In this document: positions 6,732-14,358 of the stretch, in pieces | How positions within the stretch are numbered: the stretch's first letter is position 1 | How the letters are laid out: each line of letters opens with the position of its first letter | Source of the DNA: an uncultured Poribacteria bacterium | GTDB taxonomy: Bacteria; Poribacteria; WGA-4E; PCPOR2b | Length of the DNA stretch: 64,000 bases | Direction: 5' to 3' | Assembly: GCA_958296125.1 (NCBI GenBank) | Contig: OY282444.1 | Span: 4,311,623-4,375,622, forward strand | Program-made: the position numbers and the translations under genes | Notes under the pieces: generated by a model | Told to the model about the DNA's origin: nothing | The model's database searches: none | What the model saw: the letters and a program-made list of their open reading frames with translations, nothing else

Positions 6732-9566
6732 ATGACCTCACGCAAGAAACTTATCGAAGTTGACCTACCGCTAGACGACATCAACCGCGAATCTGCCCGC
6801 GAGAAGTCTATTCGGCACGGGCATCCGTCCACATTGCATATATGGTGGGCACGCCGCCCGTTAGCTGCGTGCCGCGCGGTCATCTTTGCTAGCATGGTGG
6901 ATGACCCCTCCGCCTGCCCCGATGAGTTCCCCACCCCGGCCGAGCAACGGGCCGAGCGAGAACGGCTCCACGCCATCATCCGACAGCTGGTCAAATGGGA
7001 GAGCACCGACGAGAGCCAATTTGGTGTGAAAACGCTCGTGGCAAACGCGCGCTACGAAATTGCCCGATCCGTGGCGCGTTCGCGGGGTGAAACGGCACCC
7101 ACTGACCCGACTGAAGTGTTGAACTACCTGCGTGAAAAGACGCTGCCGATATATGATCCCTTCGCCGGTGGCGGTTCTATCCCCCTTGAAGCGCAACGCC
7201 TCGGCCTGAAGGCGGTCGCCTCGGACTTGAACCCGATAGCGGTTCTCCTTAACAAGGCGTTGATCGAAATACCACCGAAGTTTTGTAACCTTCCGCCGGT
7301 CAATCCCGAAGCAGACCGCATCGGAATGACAGCTTGGCGCGGCGCGGCCGGGCTCGCGGACGACATCCGCTACTACGGCGCGTGGATGCGTGCAGAGGCG
7401 TTTGAGCGGATCGGGCATCTCTATCCGAAGGCACAACTGCCTGTCCGTTCCACCGTTCCGAGTGCAGGCGAGACCAGGGATGGCAGCAGTGCTACTGTGA
7501 TTGCATGGCTTTGGGCGCGGACGGTCCCCTGTCCTAACCCCGCTTGCGGCATCCAGATGCCCCTGCTAAAGACATTTCAAATCTCTAAAAAGAGCAACAA
7601 TCAACATTGGATTAAACCTGTCGTTGACTACGAGACGAGGCGCGTATCCTTTGTGGTGTCCCGCGAGCGTCCGTTCCGAGACCAGGGGGACAGGGTCCGT
7701 GCCGAGACCAGGGACGGCACGGTGGATCGCCACGGTGCCGTCTGTATTGCCTGCAACAACGCAGCTCCACTGTCTTATGTTCGTGAACAAGGGAGGGCTG
7801 GCAATATGGGGGAGCAGATGACTGCCATTGTCGCCGAGGGGGACCGCAGGCGGCTCTATGTGTCACCGACCGATGAGCATATCCAAGCCGCACTATCCGC
7901 CGAACCTGTTTGGAGACCGACAGGGAATTTGCCAAACCAAGCCTTGGGTTTTAGGGTTCAGAGATACGGGTTCACCCATTGGCATCAACTTTTCACCAAA
8001 CGTCAACTCACCGCATTGACAACGTTTAGCGACTTGCTAGCAGCGGTTCGGAGCCAAATCACACAGACTGGGGGAGATAATGACTACGCGGATGCCATCT
8101 GTACATATCTTGCCCTTGCTGTTGGCAGAACTACTACCAGTGGTTGTAGTTTGGCCTGGTGGTCTGGTGACTTTGTCGCCCAAGTTTTCACGCGCCAAGC
8201 AATTTCTATGATCTGGGATTTCGCGGAAGCGAATCTTTTTTCTACCTCAACCCAGAATTGGATGGGACAAATCGAGTGGATTGCTAAGGTTATCGAGCGA
8301 CTGCCCGTAGACACGAACAATGGCGCGGCACATCAGGCGGATGCCTCCACCACTATCCACGCTCAAGATGGCCCGGTCATCGTCACCGATCCGCCCTATT
8401 ACGACAACATCGGTTATGCCGACCTGTCCGATTTTTTCTACGTGTGGCTGCGTCCGTTACTCCGTGATATTTACCCGGATCTATTTGCTGGTATCCTGAC
8501 CCCCAAAGCGGAGGAGATAACAGCTATTGCATCCCGATTTGATGATCCCCGGCAAAGATTTGAGGGCTTGCTGAACAGGACCCTACAGTTGATACGGGAG
8601 CGATGTAGTCCGGAATTTCCGGCCTCCATCTTCTATGCTTACAAGCAGCAGGAAGAGGAGCGGGAAGGCAGGGCATCCACCGGCTGGGAGACGATGCTGA
8701 GTGCTATCGTGGCGGCAGGGTTCGAGATAGTTGGCACCTGGCCCATGCGGACTGAGCGTCCTAGACGGCCAAGGGCACTCGGATCTAACGCTTTGGCATC
8801 GTCTGTGGTATTGGTCTGTCGCCCGCGTTCCGAGGATGCCCCCATCGCAATGCGCCGCCAATTTTTCGATGCCCTTGAGAAGGAGCTGCCTGCGGCCCTT
8901 GACCAACTGACGCAAAGAGGGCACATCGCCCCCACCGATCTGGCGCAAGCCGCTATTGGACCGGGGATGCAGATTTACTCCCGTTACAGCCGCGTGGAGA
9001 CAATCAGTGGTGAGCCTGTCTCGGTGCGGGAGGCACTAACGGCGATTAACCGCGCCATCGCCGATTATGATGAGCGTCAAGAGGGCGATCTGGATTCGGA
9101 GAGCCGTTTCTGCCTCGATTGGCTCAAGCAGCACGGCTATGGAGAAGGGCTTTACGGGGACGCGGAAACATTGGCGCGCGCCAAGAATATCGCCATCGCC
9201 AAGTTGCGGGATGTTGACGGGCTGCTTGCCACCCAGGGCGGAAGAGTGAGACTGCTGCCGATCGATGCCTTTTCCAACACCGAACAATTGACCGATGACC
9301 CGACAGCGTGGGAGGGCTGTTTCCGCATGGCGTATCACCTCAACCGCGAGGATGGCGAGGGCATCGCAGGTGCAGCGGCTGTCGGCAGAGGGATGGGGAT
9401 TCATGTTGAGTCCGTTGAGCGGTTGGGGCGCATCCTCTATAACCACTACGACCGCCGGGGAGACTCCCAGGACGCTGTTATCTTCAATAACCTCGTTACG
9501 GAGTGGCAACGGATCCGTGAGAGAATGGGAGCTGATGAGCAACTCGAGATCCCTAGTGTGTCGTAG
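6732..9566 (+). CDS. DUF1156 / COG1743-type DNA adenine methyltransferase with Zn ribbon
   Basis: 944-residue putative adenine-specific DNA methylase. The N-terminal DUF1156 signature (IRHGHPSTLHIWWARRPLA) is followed by an AdoMet-binding motif YDPFAGGGSIPLEAQ near residue 140, a zinc-ribbon-like part (CPNPACG, then CIAC) and the catalytic motif DPPYYDNIGYADLSDFFY at about 553. ATG 6732 has a GGGAGATGA ribosome site. Such methylases usually sit beside a DUF499 ATPase and helicase in defence-like loci; here the neighbours are unrelated, so it is an orphan. Residues about 237-249 and 313-327 are encoded by copies of an 18-base repeat found elsewhere in the window and appear to be in-frame insertions. 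The gene is more GC- and Arg-rich than its neighbours. Confidence 0.85.
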   Translation: MTSRKKLIEVDLPLDDINRESAREKSIRHGHPSTLHIWWARRPLAACRAVIFASMVDDPSACPDEFPTPAEQRAERERLHAIIRQLVKWESTDESQFGVKTLVANARYEIARSVARSRGETAPTDPTEVLNYLREKTLPIYDPFAGGGSIPLEAQRLGLKAVASDLNPIAVLLNKALIEIPPKFCNLPPVNPEADRIGMTAWRGAAGLADDIRYYGAWMRAEAFERIGHLYPKAQLPVRSTVPSAGETRDGSSATVIAWLWARTVPCPNPACGIQMPLLKTFQISKKSNNQHWIKPVVDYETRRVSFVVSRERPFRDQGDRVRAETRDGTVDRHGAVCIACNNAAPLSYVREQGRAGNMGEQMTAIVAEGDRRRLYVSPTDEHIQAALSAEPVWRPTGNLPNQALGFRVQRYGFTHWHQLFTKRQLTALTTFSDLLAAVRSQITQTGGDNDYADAICTYLALAVGRTTTSGCSLAWWSGDFVAQVFTRQAISMIWDFAEANLFSTSTQNWMGQIEWIAKVIERLPVDTNNGAAHQADASTTIHAQDGPVIVTDPPYYDNIGYADLSDFFYVWLRPLLRDIYPDLFAGILTPKAEEITAIASRFDDPRQRFEGLLNRTLQLIRERCSPEFPASIFYAYKQQEEEREGRASTGWETMLSAIVAAGFEIVGTWPMRTERPRRPRALGSNALASSVVLVCRPRSEDAPIAMRRQFFDALEKELPAALDQLTQRGHIAPTDLAQAAIGPGMQIYSRYSRVETISGEPVSVREALTAINRAIADYDERQEGDLDSESRFCLDWLKQHGYGEGLYGDAETLARAKNIAIAKLRDVDGLLATQGGRVRLLPIDAFSNTEQLTDDPTAWEGCFRMAYHLNREDGEGIAGAAAVGRGMGIHVESVERLGRILYNHYDRRGDSQDAVIFNNLVTEWQRIRERMGADEQLEIPSVS
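7444..7480 (+). repeat. Compound copy of the 18-base repeat inside the methyltransferase gene
   Basis: TCCGTTCC is followed by CCGTTCCGAG, a short spacer and GAGACCAGGGA, giving what looks like two overlapping units. It is read in frame and encodes a Val/Ser/Thr/Gly-rich stretch just before the conserved ATVIAWLWART segment. Confidence 0.55.
7670..7687 (+). repeat. 18-base repeat unit, in-frame in the methyltransferase gene
   Basis: TCCGTTCCGAGACCAGGG. It encodes part of the RPFRDQG stretch and lies 8 bases before a second unit, within the poorly conserved segment upstream of the CIAC half of the zinc ribbon. Confidence 0.7.
7696..7713 (+). repeat. 18-base repeat unit, in-frame in the methyltransferase gene
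   Basis: TCCGTGCCGAGACCAGGG, identical to the previous unit except for G instead of T at position 6. It is read in a different phase and encodes VRAETR. The reading frame of the host gene is kept. Confidence 0.7.
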
Positions 9567-9580
9567 GTGGTAGAATATGA

Positions 9581-10375
9581 TTATGCGCCAGCGGGCCAAA
9601 CACCATTGGGAGCGAGAGCCAAAGCCTGCTCAAGATGCACCATCCGCCTCGGGCCTGCCGTTGCCACCATCTTGTCCCCATAAACCTTTCCCTCACCGAA
9701 ACGCGACACGAGGTCGAGCTCCTTGCGTAAGAAGTCTATCTCATCTGCCTTGTATCGATATCCACAGTTAATCGTGAACATGCGCCGTTGTGTCCCCCCG
9801 CCCCAAGAGCTGTGCTTCAAGCCTTGGTTGAACACGACCAGGTCCCCCGGCTGCGATTCGAGCGCGACCGCAGGGACCGAAGGCCCATCAAGCGCGTAGG
9901 TTTCTTGCAAACTGGAGATGTGCTGTTGTATCGTTTCGGCATATATCTCCCCATATCTGTGGCTGCCCGGGATGAAGCGCACTGCCCCGGTGTCAGCGGT
10001 CAGTGGGTCCAGATAAAGTGCCATCTTGTAGAAACGGATGGGGCGAGGCCAGCCGCCGTCGGAATGCCAACCGGTGTCCCCGCTGTAGAAATTGCCATCG
10101 CTGCCGAGATAGGTGTAATCTTCGCCCAGCAGACTGGCGAAAATGCCATCAATCCGGTCATCGTCGAGGAGTGAGCTGAGGTATTCACTTTGCCCGAGGA
10201 ACGGCACGAGGAATGTGCGTTGTGTTTCGGGGTGGTGTATGTTCAGATCGACCCAGACCTGTTCAAATGCCTCAATGATCTGATCGATGCTGTCATTGAG
10301 GAAGCCGGGGAGGTGGAGATAGCCGAATATGTCCATGAAATGGAGTTGTTCTGGTGTGAGTCGGAACTTCGGCAT
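9581..10375 (-). CDS. Phytanoyl-CoA dioxygenase (PhyH) family protein
   Basis: 264-residue Fe(II)/2-oxoglutarate dioxygenase of the PhyH family. ATG 10375 has an AAAGGAGG site; the longer frame upstream overlaps the next gene and is rejected. Metal ligands are visible as H104-S-D106 (in GWHSDGGWP) and a distal His in KHSSWGGG, with an Arg shortly after that would bind 2-oxoglutarate. GAVRFIPGSHRYG is the typical PhyH core strand. It is co-oriented with the next PhyH gene (44-base gap), suggesting co-transcription, and converges on the methyltransferase gene. The substrate cannot be predicted. Confidence 0.9.
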   Translation of the reverse strand: MPKFRLTPEQLHFMDIFGYLHLPGFLNDSIDQIIEAFEQVWVDLNIHHPETQRTFLVPFLGQSEYLSSLLDDDRIDGIFASLLGEDYTYLGSDGNFYSGDTGWHSDGGWPRPIRFYKMALYLDPLTADTGAVRFIPGSHRYGEIYAETIQQHISSLQETYALDGPSVPAVALESQPGDLVVFNQGLKHSSWGGGTQRRMFTINCGYRYKADEIDFLRKELDLVSRFGEGKVYGDKMVATAGPRRMVHLEQALALAPNGVWPAGA

Positions 10376-10418
10376 GGGATGCCTCCTTTGGGGTAGAATG
10401 TGAATGCTCGTTTGCCGA

Positions 10419-11621
10419 TTAAGCGTGATCCCAACTAGCGATAAAGTCTGCAACCTCGAAATCCGGGGGCATGTTGTCGGAATCGTATTGCGAAATGCTC
10501 CGTTGAAAACCGGGGTGGTCTTCCTGATTAGAGGTCTGTAGTTTTGCATCAAGTGTATCAAACTGCTTCCACAAAATTTCTGCCTGTTTAGCGGTGAAGT
10601 GGCTGCCGAGATAGGCGATGTCTCTGCCGTTGCCCCAGAGCGAGGCGGGTGGAGTCTCCGTATGTTTGAGTTGATACAACGCCCGACTCAATTTTGAGAG
10701 CATAACGACGCAAACCATTCGGTCTTGTGGTGACGGGTGCAGTTGGTCTAACCCCGTCTTAAAGGCATCAACAGCTCTGTTTCTAATCGCATGGAAGATT
10801 TTTGCAACTAAATCCAATTCTGCAAAGAAGAGCCGGTCCCACGCCTCAAATTGCGCCCTCGCGGTGTCCGAAAGATAGTGATAGAATCCCGGCTCCCAAT
10901 GTCGCCAGTGAACGTTGGGATAGGAGCGGAAGCGCAACGGACGGTAGCCGGGATGCAGCGTTCGCCGCATTTTGCTACTGTAATAACTTCCCCAGTGCAG
11001 CAATAGATGGGTGTAAACCACCCCATCGCCGGCATTAAGCTCAACAGGCATACCGCCGGGCAGCGGGCTCGACGCGTTCTCAACCAACTGCCGATTCTCT
11101 GCGTCGGTGTTGACTCGACGGTGACTGCGAGGGACGATCCAAAAGACACTATCGTCGTAGAGAGCGATATTCCATTGGAGATAACTGGGACCGTGATGCT
11201 GCATATTGGAAATCATACCGCGCAACGGGGCAGGTTCGCCCGGACCAATATCGCGGTGCCACTTTGCCGGACCGGACTCGCCGGCGTTCGCACTACAGAT
11301 GCAGGCCAGATTGTGTGGCACGACATCTTCTGTATCCATCAGTTGTCGGCCAACCCCCAAGGTGTTTTCGTGAAGCAAGAATTCGATGGCATCGGCAGAC
11401 TCGTTGTCGCAATCTGTGGAGAATTTCAATCGTGGTTGACCACTCGCCGCCCATGCGCCCCCCGGTGGTTGGTCGGGAGTGCGCTGCTGGGTAGAGAGCT
11501 CCTTTCTCCGATCGACCATGTGTTCGATACTGTTGCGCAGCGGTTGGAGCTGATCCGGAGGAACTACGTTGTGCAGGATGTTGTAGCCCTCGTCCATAAG
11601 CTGTTGACGGTTGACTTGCAT
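10419..11621 (-). CDS. Long PhyH-family dioxygenase with C-terminal extension
   Basis: 400-residue PhyH-type protein, about 130 residues longer than the others here. The N-terminal dioxygenase part carries H122-R-D124 (AKWHRDIGPG) and a distal HWGSYYSSKMRR motif holding the third metal ligand and the 2-oxoglutarate Arg. The C-terminal part has no recognised domain but shares the pattern LWKxFxxLDAKLQ...PGFQ...DFxVxxFIASW with the gene at 19746-20966, so the two are paralogues. ATG 11621 follows GATGAGGC. It probably forms an operon with the epimerase upstream and the short PhyH gene downstream. Confidence 0.9.
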   Translation of the reverse strand: MQVNRQQLMDEGYNILHNVVPPDQLQPLRNSIEHMVDRRKELSTQQRTPDQPPGGAWAASGQPRLKFSTDCDNESADAIEFLLHENTLGVGRQLMDTEDVVPHNLACICSANAGESGPAKWHRDIGPGEPAPLRGMISNMQHHGPSYLQWNIALYDDSVFWIVPRSHRRVNTDAENRQLVENASSPLPGGMPVELNAGDGVVYTHLLLHWGSYYSSKMRRTLHPGYRPLRFRSYPNVHWRHWEPGFYHYLSDTARAQFEAWDRLFFAELDLVAKIFHAIRNRAVDAFKTGLDQLHPSPQDRMVCVVMLSKLSRALYQLKHTETPPASLWGNGRDIAYLGSHFTAKQAEILWKQFDTLDAKLQTSNQEDHPGFQRSISQYDSDNMPPDFEVADFIASWDHA

Positions 11622-11699
11622 AATAGTGCCTCATCGGAAGCGTTGCGGGTGGTAAGCGAAGCTCACAGATTTCGGAGAAGATTATCCTCCGAGTCGTTT

Positions 11700-12458
11700 T
11701 TAACGGTGTTCTTCTGCCGCATCTTGTGGCTCAAACCCGACCACCTCACGGGCGTGTGAAAAGTCGCGATAACTCCATTTGTTATCCGACACTGCGAAGA
11801 AGATAGCGAACCGCACGCTGTCGGGTGCCTCGATGCACTTTTCGACCATCTGTGCGATGTCTCGATGGCTGCACCAGACGGAGAACATACGCGGCTGTGT
11901 TGGACGGTTCTCACGGGTGACTGCACCAATGCGTAGGCAGATCATTGAGATGTCGCAGGTGTCTGAATAATGTCTCGCTAACGCTTCGCCGAATACCTTG
12001 GTGCACCCATAGAGTCCACTGGGTCGGGTCAGGGATTGGTGGTCTAGCTTATCCCACGTTTCGGGGACCTCATCGTAACGGCCTTCAGTGAGCGCACCGT
12101 AAGGAAACTCCCGCTCACAGTTGCTGACGGTTGAGCCGCTGCTAGCGTAGATAACCCGCTTAACACCCGCCCGCCGTGCCGCTTCAAAAACATTGTAGGT
12201 TCCAACGATATTGGGACTCAAGAGCTCTTCCCACGTTGCGCCGCCTCGTGCATTTGCTGCGAGATGCACAACCACGTCGACTCCCTCAAAAGCGGGTTGT
12301 ATCGCATTGAGGTCAGCGATATCCGCTTGATGGCATTCGATTCCTGCGACCGGGCTGCGATTGAGTGCGCTCAAAGCGTAGGTTCCTTCCAAACGCTCTC
12401 GCACGATGCCGCCGATCAATCCGCTCATACCTGTGATGAGTAGTTTCTTTTCTGCCAT
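11700..12458 (-). CDS. NAD-dependent epimerase/dehydratase (extended SDR)
   Basis: 252-residue nucleotide-sugar-epimerase-like protein. ATG 12458 is preceded by AAGGAGACA; 13 codons upstream in the frame lack such a site. The N-terminus has the Rossmann motif TGMSGLIGG, the second strand carries HQADIAD, the sheet has VVHLAANARG, and the Tyr-x3-Lys pair is in GLYGCTK. Length is short for a sugar epimerase (about 310), which fits the smaller uronate-dehydrogenase-like branch; that assignment is inference. It is first in a minus-strand set of three genes with two PhyH proteins. Confidence 0.88.
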   Translation of the reverse strand: MAEKKLLITGMSGLIGGIVRERLEGTYALSALNRSPVAGIECHQADIADLNAIQPAFEGVDVVVHLAANARGGATWEELLSPNIVGTYNVFEAARRAGVKRVIYASSGSTVSNCEREFPYGALTEGRYDEVPETWDKLDHQSLTRPSGLYGCTKVFGEALARHYSDTCDISMICLRIGAVTRENRPTQPRMFSVWCSHRDIAQMVEKCIEAPDSVRFAIFFAVSDNKWSYRDFSHAREVVGFEPQDAAEEHR

Positions 12459-12551
12459 ATTTGTCTCCTTTTTACACATGATTTGCATATTATACATTAT
12501 ATGCCGTGCGTTAGCAAAAAATTCCTCCTTAGGGAAGTGGCTAAAATTGTC

Positions 12552-12580
12552 TTGACACGGCTTCTGTTTTCCTCTATACT
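12552..12580 (+). promoter_or_regulatory. Sigma70-type promoter upstream of the ThuA gene
   Basis: TTGACA (12552-12557) and TATACT (12575-12580) with a 17-base spacer, facing the ThuA-like gene and leaving a leader of about 77 bases. The divergent gap also serves the epimerase gene. Confidence 0.78.
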
Positions 12581-12663
12581 GACAGCAGGCTTAATATCAC
12601 TGCGCGTGACAAACGAGCGCGGAAGCGTAACAACAATTAGAAAGAATAGAGGAGGCATCCACA

Positions 12664-13308
12664 TTGAAAGTTTTAGTTCTATCGGGTCCAAATCATCGGT
12701 TTGCGGATAGCGCGTCCGTCATCCACGATTTCCTTGCGGCACGAGGCGATATGTCGGCGGAACTTACCGATGACAAAGGGGTTTTGGCATCATCTCAACT
12801 GAACGAATTTGATGTCTGTGTGTTCGGCACCGGGTTTACTCGCACCGTCAGTCAGCCTGACGGCACCCCCAAGCGGGAACCGGACCTCACGGCTGAGCAG
12901 GAAGATGGGCTCTTTCAATTCGTCAGCGGCGGAAAGGGACTGGTCGGCATTCACGGAACAGCGTGGTGGATTGGGGGTCGCGCCGTTGACCTCATCGGTG
13001 GACACGCCAACTGGCATCCACCGGGGGGGACTTTCACAGTGAATATCGACGACTCAGATCACCCGATTACACAGGGCGTTGAGGCGTTTGAGGTCGAGGA
13101 CGAAATCTATATGTCCGCTTATGACCCCTACATCCATATCCTCGCGTCGGCGGAGTGGTCGGAGAAACAACACCCAATGGCGTGGGTGAAATCCTATGGC
13201 GATGGACGGGTGTTTTACACATCACTGGGTCACGGGCCCGGCACATTTGAGCAACCTGCCATGCAGCAGCTGGTTGGGCAGGGGATTCAATGGGCGGCAA
13301 ATGGTTAA
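12664..13308 (+). CDS. ThuA domain-containing protein
   Basis: 214-residue protein of the ThuA family, a glutamine-amidotransferase-like fold linked to sugar utilisation. The start is TTG 12664 behind a strong AGAGGAGG site. Family features include the N-terminal strand KVLVLSGPNHRF, the segment GLVGIHGTAWWIGG and the late motifs HPITQGV and GDGRVFYTSLGHGPGTF. No classical nucleophilic Cys elbow is visible, as is usual in ThuA proteins, so catalysis is uncertain. The next gene on the strand is a PhyH dioxygenase, and Gfo/Idh/MocA and sialidase-like genes follow, which fits sugar catabolism. Confidence 0.9.
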   Translation: MKVLVLSGPNHRFADSASVIHDFLAARGDMSAELTDDKGVLASSQLNEFDVCVFGTGFTRTVSQPDGTPKREPDLTAEQEDGLFQFVSGGKGLVGIHGTAWWIGGRAVDLIGGHANWHPPGGTFTVNIDDSDHPITQGVEAFEVEDEIYMSAYDPYIHILASAEWSEKQHPMAWVKSYGDGRVFYTSLGHGPGTFEQPAMQQLVGQGIQWAANG

Positions 13309-13321
13309 TTGCCGATCAGGG

Positions 13322-13354
13322 TTGAGCAGGGTTCTTTGGATGTATTCTGCTCAA
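13322..13354. promoter_or_regulatory. Perfect 8-base inverted repeat between thuA-like and PhyH genes
   Basis: TTGAGCAG (13322-13329) and CTGCTCAA (13347-13354) flank 17 bases. No T-run follows, so it is not a classical terminator; it may be an operator or RNA stem. Function unknown. Confidence 0.35.
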
Positions 13355-13403
13355 TTCTGCGAATCTTTTAATCCTGATAACAGACAAGGGAGACTGGTGG
13401 ACG

Positions 13404-14195
13404 ATGACCGAAGACGAAAGGTATCTATTTGATCTGACAGGTTATCTTGTGATTAAAGATGTGCTCACCGCTGAAGAGGTTGAGCGTTGTAACGCAGCAG
13501 TTGACCACCATATTGACGAACTCAGGGAGATGGACAGGTCGCTGGCGGGCGGTTCAAAAACGTTGTCAGGCACGTCCCGCCGGCGGGATTTGGGCGGGAT
13601 GCTGGCGTGGGAACACCCGTGGTGCGAACCGTTTCGGCAGTTCCTTGTTCACCCCCGAATTAAGCCTTACCTCGACGGGATATTGGGGGAAGGCTATCGG
13701 CTTGACCACGGACCGGGGATGATTGCGATGGAACCAGGCGCGGAAGGCGGCACGTTGCACGGCGGCGGTATTGAGCGCCCGAACTTTTCCGAAGCCTACT
13801 TCTTCAAAGATGGACGTATCTATACCGGACTCACAGTCGTCGAATATATGCTTGCGGACGAGGGCCCTGGAGATGGCGGGTTAGCGGTCATTCCGGGCAG
13901 TCATAAGGCAAACCTTCCCTGCCCTCAAAGTATGAAATTGTGGGAGAAATATCAGGAGCATGTGGTCGAAGTCCATGCGGAAACGGGCGATGCGATTATC
14001 TTCAGTGAAACCTTGACCCATGGGACTTTGCCGTGGAAAGCTGAGCATCAGCGGCGGGCAGTGCTTTATAAATTCAGCCCCGGATTTCAGGCATACAGCG
14101 CAGGAGCGCATCAAATTTCCTATCCCGATTATATTGAAGATATGACACCGGAGCAGCGTGCAGTCATGGAGGCACCTCACATCCGGCGGCGGTAG
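13404..14195 (+). CDS. PhyH-family protein lacking the HxD carboxylate
   Basis: 263-residue PhyH-like protein; ATG 13404 follows AAGGGAGACTGG. The PhyH core is clear (GLAVIPGSHKANLP; distal His206 in TLTHGTLPW followed by QRRAVLYKF). At the first ligand position the sequence is LHGGG (His119-Gly120-Gly121) instead of His-x-Asp. As I recall the family, the LHGGG signature is shared by a PhyH subgroup in planctomycete-like genomes. The missing carboxylate resembles the His-x-Gly/Ala of 2-oxoglutarate halogenases, but a nearby Glu (IERP) could substitute. It follows the ThuA gene with a 95-base gap. Confidence 0.88.
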   Translation: MTEDERYLFDLTGYLVIKDVLTAEEVERCNAAVDHHIDELREMDRSLAGGSKTLSGTSRRRDLGGMLAWEHPWCEPFRQFLVHPRIKPYLDGILGEGYRLDHGPGMIAMEPGAEGGTLHGGGIERPNFSEAYFFKDGRIYTGLTVVEYMLADEGPGDGGLAVIPGSHKANLPCPQSMKLWEKYQEHVVEVHAETGDAIIFSETLTHGTLPWKAEHQRRAVLYKFSPGFQAYSAGAHQISYPDYIEDMTPEQRAVMEAPHIRRR

Positions 14196-14283
14196 AAATG
14201 TCAGAATTGGCATTGTATCTCACAGATGACCCCGGTTGGTTTTTTGGACGAATGAAAGAAACTAAAAACAATCCCAATGCTTG

Positions 14284-14321
14284 CCTGGTCTGTCCGTGCC
14301 GAGACCAGGCGGAACGGACAG
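14284..14321. repeat. Palindromic copy of the 18-base repeat upstream of tnpB
   Basis: The unit TCCGTGCCGAGACCAGG (14293-14309) lies inside two overlapping inverted repeats: CCTGGTC (14284-14290) with GACCAGG (14303-14309), and CTGTCCGTGCCG (14290-14301) with CGGAACGGACAG (14310-14321, one mismatch). The second arm is a reverse-complement half unit, so this is the most complete palindromic form in the window. Confidence 0.65.
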
Positions 14322-14358
14322 CGTTGGGGCTAACCCTGTAATTTTACTTTTCAAAAGC

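Noticed and set aside
8827-8840. CGTTCCGAGGATG in the methyltransferase gene as another repeat unit
   Set aside because: Only about 9 bases match the unit and the encoded residues look like normal protein sequence, so chance is more likely.
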